DNA from: Onthophagus taurus
Taxonomy: Eukaryota; Arthropoda; Insecta; Coleoptera; Scarabaeidae
DNA length: 64,000 nucleotides
Direction of reading: 5' to 3'
NCBI RefSeq assembly: GCF_036711975.1
Contig: NW_027248940.1
Location: 5,518,001 to 5,582,000, forward strand
Part shown: positions 10,880 through 22,445 of the stretch, in pieces
How the letters are laid out: each line of letters opens with the position of its first letter
Numbering within the stretch: the first letter of the stretch is position 1
Program-made: the position numbers and the translations under genes
Notes under the pieces: generated by a model
Databases searched by the model: none
What the model saw: the letters and a program-made list of their open reading frames with translations, nothing else
Told to the model about the DNA's origin: nothing

Positions 10880-12073
10880 TGCTCACGACAATTGAAGAGA
10901 ATTGCTACAATGTGACACCGTAGTTGGTAGGATCCCCCTAAAGAGAAATTGACCTGCAAAACTGAACATTAAAAAAGGAAAATAGTAATGATATTTACAT
11001 ACTCGTTTACCACCAATAAATTTATTTACTAAACTATTGAACTCCTCGGCGCTATTATTATTTTTATTCAGCAAACAGGATGAAGAATTAGATATAATTC
11101 GTTGCAAACAGTTGTTGATATCTGCTTCTAAACCGCATTCCTTTACGTTTGCAAATATATTATCTACGCCATTTACTTTATTACGAAAGTACAGGGCACA
11201 GTTTTGGTGATCTCCAAATATATGGGATTGAATAGTTGATAAATCTTTTTGAAATAATAAAAGTTTTTGTTCATATGGAATTTTGTCCATTTCTATATTA
11301 GGCAGATTTTTTTATAATTACCCAAAATCTTAATGCACTGTAGCTTTCTTCGAAGTTGTATTGGAACGAATCTTCCACTAGTGCTACACACTTTTTTAGA
11401 AAGTTCAACCAATTTATTACTAAAATTCCGTAATAAATGATTGATGCATTCTACTTTTTCTATTAAACATGTCCCGTAGGGTTTAATGGAATTTAACTTT
11501 TTTGTGACACTACTGTCCCCCGCGCCTATTAATTTTATATATTTCAGGCCATGTACACCCACGCTATTTTTAAATCCCTCAAAAATAATGCCCGATCCCA
11601 TTACGGTGGACGGGCCAGACCAATTTTTAAAACATTTGTGTGTACGTCGGTTGGTAGAAGGTTCTGTGCAAATCCTGCAATATCTATTGCGTATTCCTAT
11701 GTACAGAATTTTCTTTTGTTGCTTCTCCTATGATGACACTCACGCCTGATGCTACGTTATAATTCGTTCGATATGAACGCTTTGACCAGGCACCATCGGA
11801 CACAACACTAACAAGAGCAACGCCGTGTTCATCTACATCACTCTTTCCTTTTGCAATGGCAACTTCCTCTTCTAAAGCGTCCTTTAATTGTTTTGAAACA
11901 ACAGTTTCAACTACCTCTAATAAGTTTGTATGGATAGTGTTATACCGACGCTGCGTCATATGAGGAATATTTAACATAAAAAAAAAATCTTTCAGCTGGG
12001 AATATCCTGCACCAATTGACACTATTCCTGTTAGAATATGTGAAATATTAAAATATTTACGCACATTTGACAT
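10880..12073 (-). pseudogene. Mutator-like transposase-domain protein, broken
   Basis: Read on the minus strand from 12073: 11684-12073 is an N-terminal helical part ending in VVSDGAWSKRSYRTNYN. After a frameshift near 11710 there is a zinc-knuckle-like RNRYCRICTE and the block KNWSGPSTVMGSGIIFEGFK, then 11293-11601 with IGAGDSSVTKKL, PYG, EKVECINHLLRN. After another break at 11290 comes HIFGDHQNCALYF and NKFIGGKR. A 49-nt intron (11002-10954, GT-AG) interrupts GGKR and VNFSLGGSY; the conserved reading across it supports real splicing. These blocks match the arthropod Mutator-like transposase family often fused to YqaJ. Frameshifts make it nonfunctional. Confidence 0.75.
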
Positions 12074-12592
12074 TTAATTGTAAAAATAGATTCATAACCA
12101 ATTTGGCGTTCGGCTACAATGTCGCATAAATCTATCGTGCAATTAAAAGTGGGTGTGTGTTTAATATCTTTTATTTGCCTCCAAAATGATGCAATATTAA
12201 TTATTCTTCTACCAGTAAAGTTTTGAAAGTGTACTGCTTGTGTTTATGGTTCTTCCATTCTGTAAAAACAGTCGTAGTATTGAATAATTTATCATTACAA
12301 AATTTTATCTGAATTCAGTTTTCGACACATGTTGTAAAGCACATATACGTTGAATTAAATACGTTTCCAAAAACTAAAGATATTTAGAAAAAAATTAATT
12401 CTTTTTAGAAAACCTTACAATATAATGTTTATTGCCTTTGATATTTACCGACTTTGAGATTAATTCATTAAAATTTTGGTAAATAATATATACATACCCT
12501 AAATCAACAGAAATCTCATCTAACGAACGGTCTGTGGTTACATTATCGGAGACAGTTTTTCTGCAAGTACGAATAAATAAAAAGAATTAAAT

Positions 12593-12926
12593 AGTCGTAT
12601 ATATAAAACACCTCTTCTCAGTGGTAATTTGTTTTATTTTTTATAAAATTAAAACATTATTTCTTCGACGTTTCGAGCTTTATAATGCTCAATATCAAGA
12701 AATTATTATCCTCTTAGCGCAATCTTACATTGTAAATTTTATTCTAATGATATCACGTGTCGCTGACTGCAAAATTATCGATGGAATAAGTAAGTTATTA
12801 TTATTATCGATAATAATTTCTTGATAATGAGCATTATAAAGCTCGAAACGTCGAAGAAATAATGTTTTAATTTTATAAAAAATAAAACAAATTACCACTG
12901 AGAAGAGGTGTTTTATATATGCGACT
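12593..12926. repeat. Foldback element with ~118-bp inverted arms
   Basis: Left arm 12593-12710 and right arm 12806-12926 are near-perfect complements (ends AGTCGTATATATAAAACACC and GGTGTTTTATATATGCGACT). Each arm contains GACGTTTCGAGCTTTATAAT with TGCTCA-TATCAAG, which on the other strand resembles a hammerhead with a damaged CTGATGA core (CTTGATAATGAGC, GCTCGAAACGTCG). Likely a rearranged PLE terminal repeat, or a MITE. No ORF of note in the loop. Confidence 0.75.
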
Positions 12927-12984
12927 AAAAAAATTTGAATCTCAGTAAAACAAAAATTTCTATATTAAGAATTAAATATTTATA

Positions 12985-13560
12985 CAGGGTGAGTCAAAAA
13001 GAATGGGAAATCCGAATACCGGAGATACTAGACCCCAAAATATGATGATTTGCCCGAAGCCGTAATACTAATATTTAAGAAACTGTGCGCAATTTCAAGT
13101 GTTCACATTGAGATTTCGTAAATGTCTCGGAGGGGTGAAAATTTTGAAAAGTTCCGGGAGTTCTGGCAGGAGTTCTGAATAGCAGCTCACGAGTTCTAAA
13201 AGATATTTTAATAAAGTTTTTAGATACGTGCATTCGTTTAATAGTTATTGCAAATTTTGTGATCTCGTTTTGTGAACTTAGCACCCCAAAAAGTCGATAT
13301 CGATGTTTTTGCTTATTTTTGCGGAACTTTTAATAAAAATGGTAGAGAACTATAGAACTCAATGGGGTGCAATGGGAACTCAAGAGAAATTTGAAGTTTT
13401 AAAAAATGAGGTGCTAACTTCACAGACGTGATTTTGTTATCAATTTTATTCTTGGGGAATACATTTATTCCAAATTCTCTTCGGAGACCATTATTCTATT
13501 GGAACCAACTTCTTTCTGAGATGAGTTTCTTGTTTTCTATAAATTCTTGTTAGCGAGTAT
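12985..13560. other. Non-coding repeat beginning TATACAGGGTGAG
   Basis: Starts with a terminus of the TATACAGGGTG type also present at 26963 and, diverged, at 7846 and 31422. No coding potential. The matching right end was not found. Confidence 0.45.
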
Positions 13561-13599
13561 TTTTTTATGTGATCGATATTATTTTCATTACTTTCAAAG

Positions 13600-13950
13600 A
13601 CTTTACGTTGAGCTCAACTCTACGGAGTCTAGGCGCGGATCTATATTAATTTCTTTTCTTTTGTATTTTGATTTTAATTTTTCTTTAAATCTCTTCAGGT
13701 CTCTCGCTAATATCAATGTTAGAGCAAGCGGGGCCTTAAATAATTTGTACCACTGAATAGTAGTCAATTCAACTTTATTGTTCCAATGAAGGCGTTTCAA
13801 CAACAATGTGATAACGTTAGCGTACGGTGCTCTCTCAACGACTACTACGACTAATATCTCAAACGTGTTTTCTGAAGGAAAAATCGATACAAATAAAAAT
13901 AGGGCAGTAACAGTTTCGGCCATCCTACTTTCATCGACGTCCTTGTCGTT
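13600..13950 (-). other. Putative 3' LTR region of the 13.9-18.4 kb gypsy
   Basis: Lies just downstream (minus strand) of the gypsy pol stop and contains AACAATAAAGTTGAA, a polyadenylation-type signal. The frame across 13603-13923 has no known motif. The ends and a second LTR could not be identified, so this is inference from position. Confidence 0.4.
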
Positions 13951-15573
13951 ACGTGGGCATATTTAGTAATTACAAACTGTTAGTTTTTAGCGACTAGCAC
14001 TGGTTTTAGTCTGCCTACCGCCACAATACCCTCGTATAACCGCGCACTTAGGTGTTCTCCCTCAATGTCTTTAATTACGTATCTGTCCTTATCTAGCGAT
14101 TTCACAACTTCATATGGGCCTCTGTACTTCGGTTCTAGCTTTCGACTGGTCCCTGTTGACGGGGCATCACGACGTACTACTAGATCACTTATCTTGAGTT
14201 TGCTTCTATTCTCTTCCAATAATCCTTCAGCCGGTCTTTCTTCTCTTTCTTTCGCTGAGTGCGATGATTTCTATTGTTAGAGGATTTTCGTTTAGACCCT
14301 TTGATTTAAACTTAAAAATCATTTCAGAGTGTGTTCATTTTGTCACACTGTGTTTAGCATTGTTTACTGCCTACTGAACCTCATACATCTTCAAACTCCA
14401 AACCTCACCACTTACGGTACTTGTACCTGTAGCTAAGCAAGAGATGATCATGCTGTTCACTCTTTCTACCTGTCCATTAGCTCGAGGAGAACCTGATCCT
14501 TGCAGTACTTCATGCAGTATTTCGTAAAAATCACACATTTCCTCAAAACTTTTCGAAGTAAATGCTGTACCTCTATTAGTGATTATTCGTTCTGGCTTTC
14601 CATAATGACAAATTACCTAGGGAAGTAATAATTCTCTTTTAACTTCGATAATGTTTTCTCGATAACAAGGTGGTTCATTCCTCAAGCGTAGTCTTCCTGA
14701 TTTGCATCGATATACTCGACAATCTATCAACGTGAACTTATCATAGGTGGGTTTATCGCCTTGTTCCAATTTTTCTCTAATCTTCGCAATTTCATTACAA
14801 TCCCTCTGCATTGCAGCAATCCAATTGTGGTTATAGAAGTCCGCATTATTGGAAATCCTTTTACTTCAACGTCTTCTGGCTCTTCCACAGAATTCCTATT
14901 CAAAACATCTGCTACGACGTTGCTACTCCCCTTGTGGTATTCAATTAGTATAATTATATTCAGATAATTTTACGAACCATCTTCCGATTCTGGAATTCAA
15001 ATCTCGTTTATTAGCTAACATTTTTAAACTATTGCAGTCAGTACCTATCACAAATGGGGTACCTATGATATGCACTCTAAATCTTTCCATAGTGCACACT
15101 ACTGCCAAAACTTCCAACTCGAACGCATGATACTTAGATTCGTCCTTGGTCATCTTCCTACTAACATACGAGGTAAGATGCAGTAGTCCGTCTGGTTGTG
15201 TCTGAAACAGCACTCCAGCTATTCCTAGTGAACTTGCATCCGTGTGAACTTCTGTCCAAGCCTTGGTATCGTAGATCGATAATACCGGTTTCTTTGATAG
15301 CATCACTTTGATCTTACAGAATGCGTTATCTTGAGGTCCTTTCCATTAAAATTGAGCTGATTTCGATAGTAAATCAGTCAGCGGTCGGATAATAATCGAG
15401 ATATGTCTAACGAAACGCCGGAAATAACTCGTCAATTCTAGGAAACTTCTCAAAGTTCGTACATCTTTTGGTATAGAAAACACTGCAAGGCTCTCCGATT
15501 TTCTGGACCCTGGTTGTATTCCTGCTTCTGTTATCTCATAGCCAAGGTATTCGATCTTCTTAATAAAGAAATA

Positions 15574-16970
15574 TACTCACTTTCATATGAAATCCATCGC
15601 CCACTAAAATTCAAACTACAATTTTGAAACTTCGGTAAAATAATGCTTTATTATCAACTAAGAAACGATGAAAGTTTCCGCCGAAAAAACTCAACTGTTA
15701 TGTTTCCTGTACCATTGTTATCTCCAACTTTCAATATTTTCTTCCTAGCAATTAATGCATTTCTGCCCATAAAATGTCAGTTTATTTGATTGTCAAACTG
15801 TCAAGTAGATGCCTTGTAATGTCCCCAGTGCGAAGTCGTTGAAATTTTGCCCATATTAATGACTTTGATAGAGGCCGAATTATCGGTATGAAAGAGGCGG
15901 ATCTCTCATTCCGAGAAATTGGGAGAAGCCTGAATCGGAACCACACTACAGTTGCTCGGATATGGTCTTTATGGTCCGCGGAAGGTATTCAGAGGCGCCG
16001 TCCTGCTGGAAGATCCACCCGAAGAAGCAACACACGTGAAGACCGACTCGTTAGGCGGATGGCTACCAGGGATCGATTTTAAACAACAAGGTCGATTGCT
16101 GTGGATTGGACGAGAGCTTCGAACCGACACTTGGCGATGGCAACTGTTTACAGAAGAATTTTTCCTTTGGGCTTCATTCATACCGTCCTTACCTTCGGCT
16201 TCCATTAACACCTCCCCATAAAGCAGACTTGCCTGTTGTCAAGAACGGCAAGAAATGACATCATCAATGGAATGACATCGTCTTCAGTGATGAATGAAGG
16301 TATTGTTTATGAGTAAATGATGGTCGTAGAAGGGTGCGGCGACATCGAGGGGAAAGACGGAATTTGGAGTTCGTTCAAAGACGACACACAGCCTTTACAC
16401 CTGCGGTTATGGTTTGGGGGGCGATATGTGCTGGACGAAGGTCACTAGTTACGTTCATTCCAGGCACATTAAACGCACGTCGTTACATCAACAACGTTCT
16501 GGAACCGATGTTAGTACTTTTCATGCAGACGTTGCAGAATGCCACTTTCCAACAGGATAATGCAAGACCTCATACTGCTGTGGTTACAAGAAGGGTCCTG
16601 AAGCAGGTTGAATTGCAGATTTTGCCCTGATCCGCACGGTCACCAGACTTGTCGCCGATTGAACATGTCTGGAATATGATGAGTTGGCGGCTAAGACAAG
16701 TACTCAGGCCTTCTGAGAATTTGGATGAACTTCGACACCATCTTAATAGACCACTTAATAGAGAACATGGGTACAAAAGTTAATGCATGCATAGCTGCGC
16801 GTGAGGATGCAACTCACTACTAGCTTTTTCTTGAAAATGTTAGTTTTTGTTTTGTTTTTTTCAACTAAACTTTCATCGTTTCTTAGTTGATAATAAAGAA
16901 TTATTTTACTGAAGTTTCCAAATTGTAGTCTAATTCTTAATGGGTGGTGTATTTTATGCGAAAGTGAGAT
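15574..16970 (+). mobile_element. Tc1-like transposon with ~105-bp TIRs and broken transposase
   Basis: Inserted in gypsy pol with a TA on each side (15572-15573 and 16971-16972). Left and right ends are inverted copies (both share TCAACTAAGAAACGATGAAA and CTCACTTTC). Plus-strand transposase: paired-like HTH at 15888-16082 (DLSFREIGRSLNRNHTTVAR), frameshifted middle, then 16334-16630 with AVMVWGAIC, FQQDNARPHTA, and SPDLSPIEHVWNMM after a stop at 16627. First Asp region FSDE is near 16290. Multiple stops; the copy cannot make transposase. Confidence 0.93.
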
Positions 16971-17312
16971 TAGATTTCTTCCAGCTTAAGTATAAGACCT
17001 GCATCTCGCAGTACTTCTAAAACTATACGTAGCTTATCCATTCCTTCCTCGATGCTACATCGTACCTTAGAGATCCAAGTACCGTGTGTCTGGAACACTG
17101 CTGGGGCGTTACATAAACCAAAACTCATTCTATTGAACTGATTATGACCACCAGGCGTAATGAAAGCAGTTTTTTGAAAGCTCCATCCATCAATGGTACT
17201 TGGTAATAACCACTGCGTTAATCGAGACTGCAAATATATCGCTTACTTCTTATTGTTAGTAAGCCTAGCTGCCATCTATTAACGGTAGAGGATAGTGGTC
17301 CTTTACAGTAAT

Positions 17313-17892
17313 TTTTGGTATAGAAAACACTGCAAGGCTCTCCGATTTTCTGGACCCTGGTTGTATTCCTGCTTCTGTTATCTCATAGCCAAGGTATTCG
17401 ATCTTCTTAATAAAGAAATATACTCACTTTCATATGAAATCCATCGCCCACTAAAATTCAAACTACAATTTTGAAACTTCGGTAAAATAATGCTTTATTA
17501 TCAACTAAGAAACGATGAAAGTTTCCGCCGAAAAAACTCAACTGTTATGTTTCCTGTACCATTGTTATCTCCAACTTTCAATATTTTCTTCCTAGCAATT
17601 AATGCATTTCTGCCCATAAAATGTCAGTTTATTTGATTGTCAAACTGTCAAGTAGATGCCTTGTAATGTCCCCAGTGCGAAGTCGCTGAAATTTTGCCAC
17701 ATTTTCAAGAAAAAGCTAGTAGTGAGTTGCATCCTCACGCGCAGCTATGCATGCATTAACTTTTGTACCCATGTTCTCTATTAAGTGGTCTATTAAGATG
17801 GTGTCGAAGTTCATCCAAATTCTCAGAAGGCCTGAGTACTTGTCTTAGCCGCCAACTCATCATATTCCAGACATATTCCAGACAGTAATTTT
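17313..17892. repeat. Patchwork insertion copied from adjacent gypsy/Tc1 DNA
   Basis: 17313-17698 is a direct copy of 15466-15851 (386 bases, one difference seen), spanning the gypsy-Tc1 junction and the Tc1 left end. 17699-17875 is an inverted copy of 16664-16840 (Tc1 3' part). The block sits between two gypsy RT pieces and is bordered by ACAGTAATTTT at 17305-17315 and 17882-17892. A small duplication (ATATTCCAGAC twice) marks the right junction. Confidence 0.9.
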
Positions 17893-19278
17893 ATTTAAAG
17901 CTCTGTAGTCAATACAGAGTCGTACATATTTTGGTTTTCTTCTTGGCCAAAATCTCAGGGTTGGCAAAAGGCGACTTCGCGTCTTCTATTACTTTTGCGG
18001 GTTTAAGCTTCTCAACTATGTCTTTCACTTGTTGTCGTTCGCTGTGTGGAAGTCTATACGGCCGATATAGCAGTATAGCCAATCACCTGAATATCTATTT
18101 GTATTTTGTTAGTGCAACCCAATTGGTGAATATCCTTTGCAATCAAATCCCTATAATCATCCAATAACATTTTTAGCATTTTTTTAACTTCGCAGTCAAT
18201 TTCTGTATTTATAGAATCTTCAATTACTTCTTTTTTGTTAACTTCCCAGGTTGACATACTATGTTCTTCAAAGCATTGTTCTGCTCTGGTTAACTTAATT
18301 CCCTTAGGAATGATCATATCTTCACCGCATATATTTAACACTGATAAAACGGATTTACTTTCATGGTCGATTTTTATTATTAATTTATTCAAAAAGGACA
18401 AAACAAAAATACTATAACGCATTTTTACTTAAAATTTGTTTATTAAAATCTTTTTAACGCTAAAATAATAACTTTTATATGTACAGTATGTCCCCGGATC
18501 GAGTTATAAAGAGGAATTTTCTGTAAAAATTGGACTTTTTTCTAAATTGAAAATTGAAATTGAAGTTCAATTTATGATATACAACCATAGAAACCATAAA
18601 TGTTACAACTTATGTTGGTGAGATTAAGTCTTTTCATGCGATGTTAACCGTGAAAGAGAGAATTTATTTAGTACTGTGCTATGGTACTAGTGAATCATGT
18701 TTTCGTGTGGTTATACAAAAATTCCAGGAAAAATATCCGGACACAAAAATATCTCATGTTGGGGCTCGCAAACTTATGAAAAAATTTTTGGAAACGGGTT
18801 CTGTATTATCCATAAAGAGGCTGATAAAGAGACTAAATGAGAAAGACGCTGCTTTTCAGATAGCTTTTCAACAAATGACATTGTTTCTTCCCAGCATTGT
18901 CGTTATTGTAGTGATGTAAATCCACTTACCCTTAAATTTTATTAGCTTACCATTCACACATTGCGCCAAATGGTTAAATTTATAATTTCGTCAAAAATGG
19001 ATTGAACGAAATAGTCCTATTTGATGGCCAGCACGTAGTCCTGATCTTACAATTATGGATTTTTATTTTTGGGGACGATTGAAACAAATTGTTTACAGTG
19101 AACCATTACAAGCTGATGCAGAACTATTAAAACTAAGAATAATTAAAGCGATAGAATCTCTACCACTGGCGGAAATTCGTACTTCTTATAAAGAATTTAG
19201 ACCTCGTCTTCAAATGTGTGCCGAATTGGGAGGGAATTTGTTTGAATGAGGATTTGTTCACTTACAAATAAATAATAT

Positions 19279-19958
19279 TTATCTACGACTGCTTGGATAA
19301 GTCATCATTACCGCACTCATTTGAGGTGATTTGAGTTACGTAATGAAGTTCATTACCGCACTGGTTTCATTACGTAACGCATTTTTAACCTAATCACAAC
19401 AGACTTAATTTATTGAAACGAGCAACAATACAAAAGAAAAAGTGCTATCTACTTACAGAGAAACAATACTATTTATTATAAACATTAATTGTTATGTTTT
19501 TACACTTCAAAACACTTATTCCAGATGAGTAAACATGTTGAAACTGACAATTCGAAATTGACAACAATCATTTCAAAATATTTTTATCTACGACTGCTTG
19601 GATAAGTCATCATTACCGCACTCATTTGAGGTGATTTGAGTTACGTAATGAAGTTCATTACCGCACTGGTTTCATTACGTAACGCATTTTTAGCCTAATC
19701 AGAACAGACTCAATTTATTGAAACCAGCAACAATACAAAAGAAAATGTGCTATTTACTTACAGAGAAACAATACTATTTATTATAAACATTAATTGTTAT
19801 GTTTTTACATTTCCAAACACTTATTCCAGATGAGTAAACATGTTGTTGAAACTGACAATTCAAAATTGTTAACAATCATTTCAAAATATTTTTATAAATG
19901 TCAAATAGACTTTTTTAAAGAAATTGATTTTTTAGTAATTTTTAGCAGTCGTAGATAA
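19279..19958. repeat. TIR module TTTATCTACGACTGC with internal tandem duplication
   Basis: Begins TTTATCTACGACTGC and ends in its complement GCAGTCGTAGATAAA (about 19944-19958). The first ~303 bases (19279-19581) are repeated directly at 19582-19905 with few changes (CATTACCGCACTCATTTGAG, TTCATTACGTAACGCATTTT). No ORF. Confidence 0.8.
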
Positions 19959-20272
19959 AATGCTGTATATCACACGTGGGCTAGAGCATAATTACAGTAC
20001 TCGTGTGATTACACGACTCGGTCTACGACCTCGTCGTGCAATTCTCCACACTCGTACTGTAATTATGTTTCTAACCCACTTGTAATATAAATAACTATTA
20101 TTACTTACATAGTGTGTTATTATATAAATTTACATTTAATAGTATATTATTCAACAAGCGTATAATGACGGCTGTTACCCACGAAGATGAAGGTGCAACA
20201 CGAGCAAGCGAAGCGAGCGAGTGTTGTAATCTGAGTGGGTAACATCCATTATACGTAAGTTGAATACTATAC
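19959..20272. repeat. Two adjacent palindromic modules
   Basis: 19965-20090 folds on itself (TATCACACGTGGGCTAGAGC against GTTTCTAACCCACTTGTAAT, with GTACTCGTGTG/CACACTCGTAC). 20136-20272 folds on itself (TAGTATATTATTCAAC against GTTGAATACTATAC, GCGTATAATGACGGC, and the GCGAAGCGAGCG centre). Non-coding foldback repeats. Confidence 0.75.
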
Positions 20273-21055
20273 TTTATCTACAACAATTTAATTTTGAAAA
20301 AAAAATCAAAAAAACGAAAAAAAATAAACTTGATAGACATTTCAGACATAACCTCAATATAAGAAAGCTGTCATTTCTGTTAATGTTTTATTTTTTTATT
20401 AGTAGGCCGTGTGAGAACTGTGGAATAATGGCTTCATTATTCAACACTTTGTCAGTCATGGGCAATGCGTGCTATTACCCGTCAAAAATCAAATGTATAA
20501 CGAATAGATAATTGAATAGTTGTAGATAATAGTATATTATTATATGAGCATATAATGAGGGCTATTATTCACGAAGGTTAAGTTCATAGCTCATTGTATG
20601 CGAGTAGAATACTATACTTTGTCCACGACTATTGAAATTGATTCCATAAATTTATTTTTTAAATAAATTTTTGAATAAAGGTTAAACGTCAATGTGACAC
20701 AAATTCAATGTTACTAACTGTAACCAACTTCACAACAATTTGTCAAAATTAAGTGTCAGTTTTATAAAACGTCGTTTTCTTTACGAAAATTAATTAATTT
20801 ATGCTTAAATCATACGAAAAAGGAATTTGTTTAGGTTTTTTTAATGTCAAACATTTAGAAACTCCTAAAAAATTGAATTAAATTGACGTTTTTTGAACTT
20901 TTAACGTTTCAAATAATTATTATGGTCAAGATGGCTACCCGTGAATAATGATTATTATTCACCGCTATTATTCACTCCGTGAAAAATGACTACCATTTTG
21001 TTTTAGAAAACTCATTCATAAGGTATATATTATAAGGTAGTCGTGGACAAAATAT
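20271..21055. repeat. Further alternating TIR and hairpin modules
   Basis: 20271-20531 begins TTTATCTACAAC and ends GTTGTAGATAA. 20532-20624 is a hairpin with ends TAGTATATTATTATA and AGAATACTATAC like the one before it. 20625-21055 begins TTTGTCCACGACTA and ends TAGTCGTGGACAAA. The outer ends of all three TIR modules are variants of one sequence. No coding sequence. Confidence 0.75.
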
Positions 21056-21739
21056 TTTATTCAATTAGCTATATTTTAATTTGATTTGTCCGTATATTTT
21101 TCACTAACATAAGTTGTAACTTTTATTTTATTTTATTGGTTTCTGTGGTTACATATCGTAAATTGAACTTGAAAAATTTTTAATTTAGGAAAAGTATAAT
21201 TTTTACATAAAAATGGGAATAATTAGTTAACTTCTATAGCTAGAATATAAAGTTCGTGCGATTTAGTGGTTTGAACATATCCGACGCATTATTTATGCTG
21301 AGATAAGTTTGAAAAATCAGTAATAAATTTTTTTTCCTCTTTGTAACTCGACCCGGGGACATACTGTATGTTCTAATAAATAGTATTTGTAGTTTTCGTA
21401 AATATAACATGGACGCTTTTTCAATTTTATCATTTTTTTGTGCGATTGATGAGTTTCACAAAAAATAAACAAAAACCAATAAAAACGCATTATTAATAAA
21501 AAATGTTTTAGTAAAGTCTTTTTAATAACTTTTGTATATTCTGATAGAAGATTTAAACTTTAATTTGGTGCAAAACTTGTTTCTTTGCTTGTGATTCGCT
21601 AAAACATCAAAAACCCATCATTAATTAAAATATTTTTAATAATATTTTGATGAGAATTCGCACTAAAGTAAATTAATAATTGATACAAATTTTATTTTCT
21701 TTTAAATAAATGCACGTATTGTTTAAAATGAAATTAATA

Positions 21740-22445
21740 CTAAATATGACATTCATTACATAATTCTGTTTGATTAACGCTCATTAATATCTGAAAATCT
21801 TCTGCGCTAAATGCTATTCCATCTTTAGTCCAGATTCTCAATCCATTGCGACTAGGGCCCTCGTTTGAGGGTGGGAATACTTTTCCAATTTTCCATTCAC
21901 CGTCGTGAAAAATTTTTCCGATAAACAGCAAACGTTCAACTTCATATCCACCTACAATGCAATTCTCACACAATTTTGATTTCAAGTCACGCGTATTGAT
22001 CCATCTCCATTTTAGTAAATATGGTGTAGAAGTACATAAAACCTACAAATGCATACAAAGATCTTTTTTAATAATTAAACAAGCAACTGAACGATATATA
22101 CCTATTACTTTAATATTATTGTTATGTTCTTGTCTTTTACCATGTGCTTCAACTATAAGCTTACGTCGGTCTGGATACAACCCTCCAGGAAGAAGACCTC
22201 CTTCTTGCATATGTGGCAAATTAAGTGTTTGGCCTATATAAATATCGTTCCCTGCAGGGTACGCATCTGAGGGAATTGTTCCATTATAATCTCTCCAATA
22301 TAAATCTACATCTAAAAATTATTATTATTTATATAAGACATTCAAAACCAAATTATTCCCCGTTTAACATACCCTCACAGGAAATTTGATTATGTCCAGT
22401 AATTATCATCAAAATAAGTAAGTAATTCGTAAAGAATCCCAACAT
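21740..22445 (-). CDS. Secreted DM9-repeat (DUF3421) protein
   Basis: Host gene with three exons and GT-AG introns: 22445-22373, 22311-22109, 22042-21740, giving 192 residues with phases that join exactly. The first exon starts at ATG 22445 and encodes a signal peptide (MLGFFTNYLLILMIITG). The rest has two DM9-type repeats: WRDYNGTIPSDAYPAG, IYIGQT, GLLPGGLYPD, and after KVLCTSTPYLLKWRW the second, VGGYEV-RLLFIGKIFHDG, WKIGKVFPP, GLRIW. DM9 proteins in other animals bind mannose and act in immunity or midgut; a lectin role here is inference. Two CxxC pairs (CENC, CNEC) occur near the end. An AATAAA lies downstream near 21690. No frame damage, so it looks functional. Confidence 0.88.

Larger units (their letters stand above)
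13980..18422 (-). mobile_element. Gypsy-type LTR retrotransposon pol, interrupted by two insertions
   Basis: Minus-strand pol in order: pre-RT (18054-18422, DYRDLIAKDIHQLGC), RT start with YRALNKIT near 17890, RT continuation TVKDHYPLP near 17290 and 16970-17233 (FNRMSFGLCNAPAVFQ), RT thumb (KKIEYLGYEI, 15460-15573), RNase H (14941-15306, TDASSLGIAGVL, ISRKM-type YVSRKM, FELEVLAVV), integrase with ITNRGTAFTS and SPRANGQVERVN (14300-14600), and C-terminal chromatin/DNA-binding end (13980-14219). Several stops and frameshifts make it dead. A Tc1 copy sits at 15574-16970 and a patchwork insertion at 17316-17881. Gag and protease were not found upstream. Confidence 0.9.
18484..21366 (+). mobile_element. 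Tc1/mariner-superfamily element, transposase relic, filled with nested repeats
   Basis: Ends are CAGTATGTCCCCGG and its complement, each flanked by TA (18482-18483, 21367-21368); further inside, the left and right ends share ATTTACGATAT/GTTACAACTTATGTT-type inverted matches. Transposase pieces: 18641-18919 (HTH-like N-terminus with KFQEKYPDTKIS, RLNEKDAAF) and 19055-19249 (C-terminal MDFYFWGRLKQIVY, ESLPLAEIRTSYKEFR) preceded by SPDLT. The catalytic middle is deleted. About 1.8 kb of other repeats (19279-21055) is inserted before the right end. Confidence 0.85.

Noticed and set aside
9605-12073. GIY-YIG nuclease, YqaJ exonuclease and transposase-like gene side by side, looking like a defence or mobile nuclease operon
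   Set aside because: The GIY-YIG part is a 5'-truncated Penelope fragment beginning exactly at the junction, frames are broken, an intron is present, and the setting is a eukaryotic transposon graveyard.
13603-13923. 106-residue minus-strand ORF
   Set aside because: No motif; lies where the gypsy 3' LTR is expected and has a poly(A)-type signal inside.
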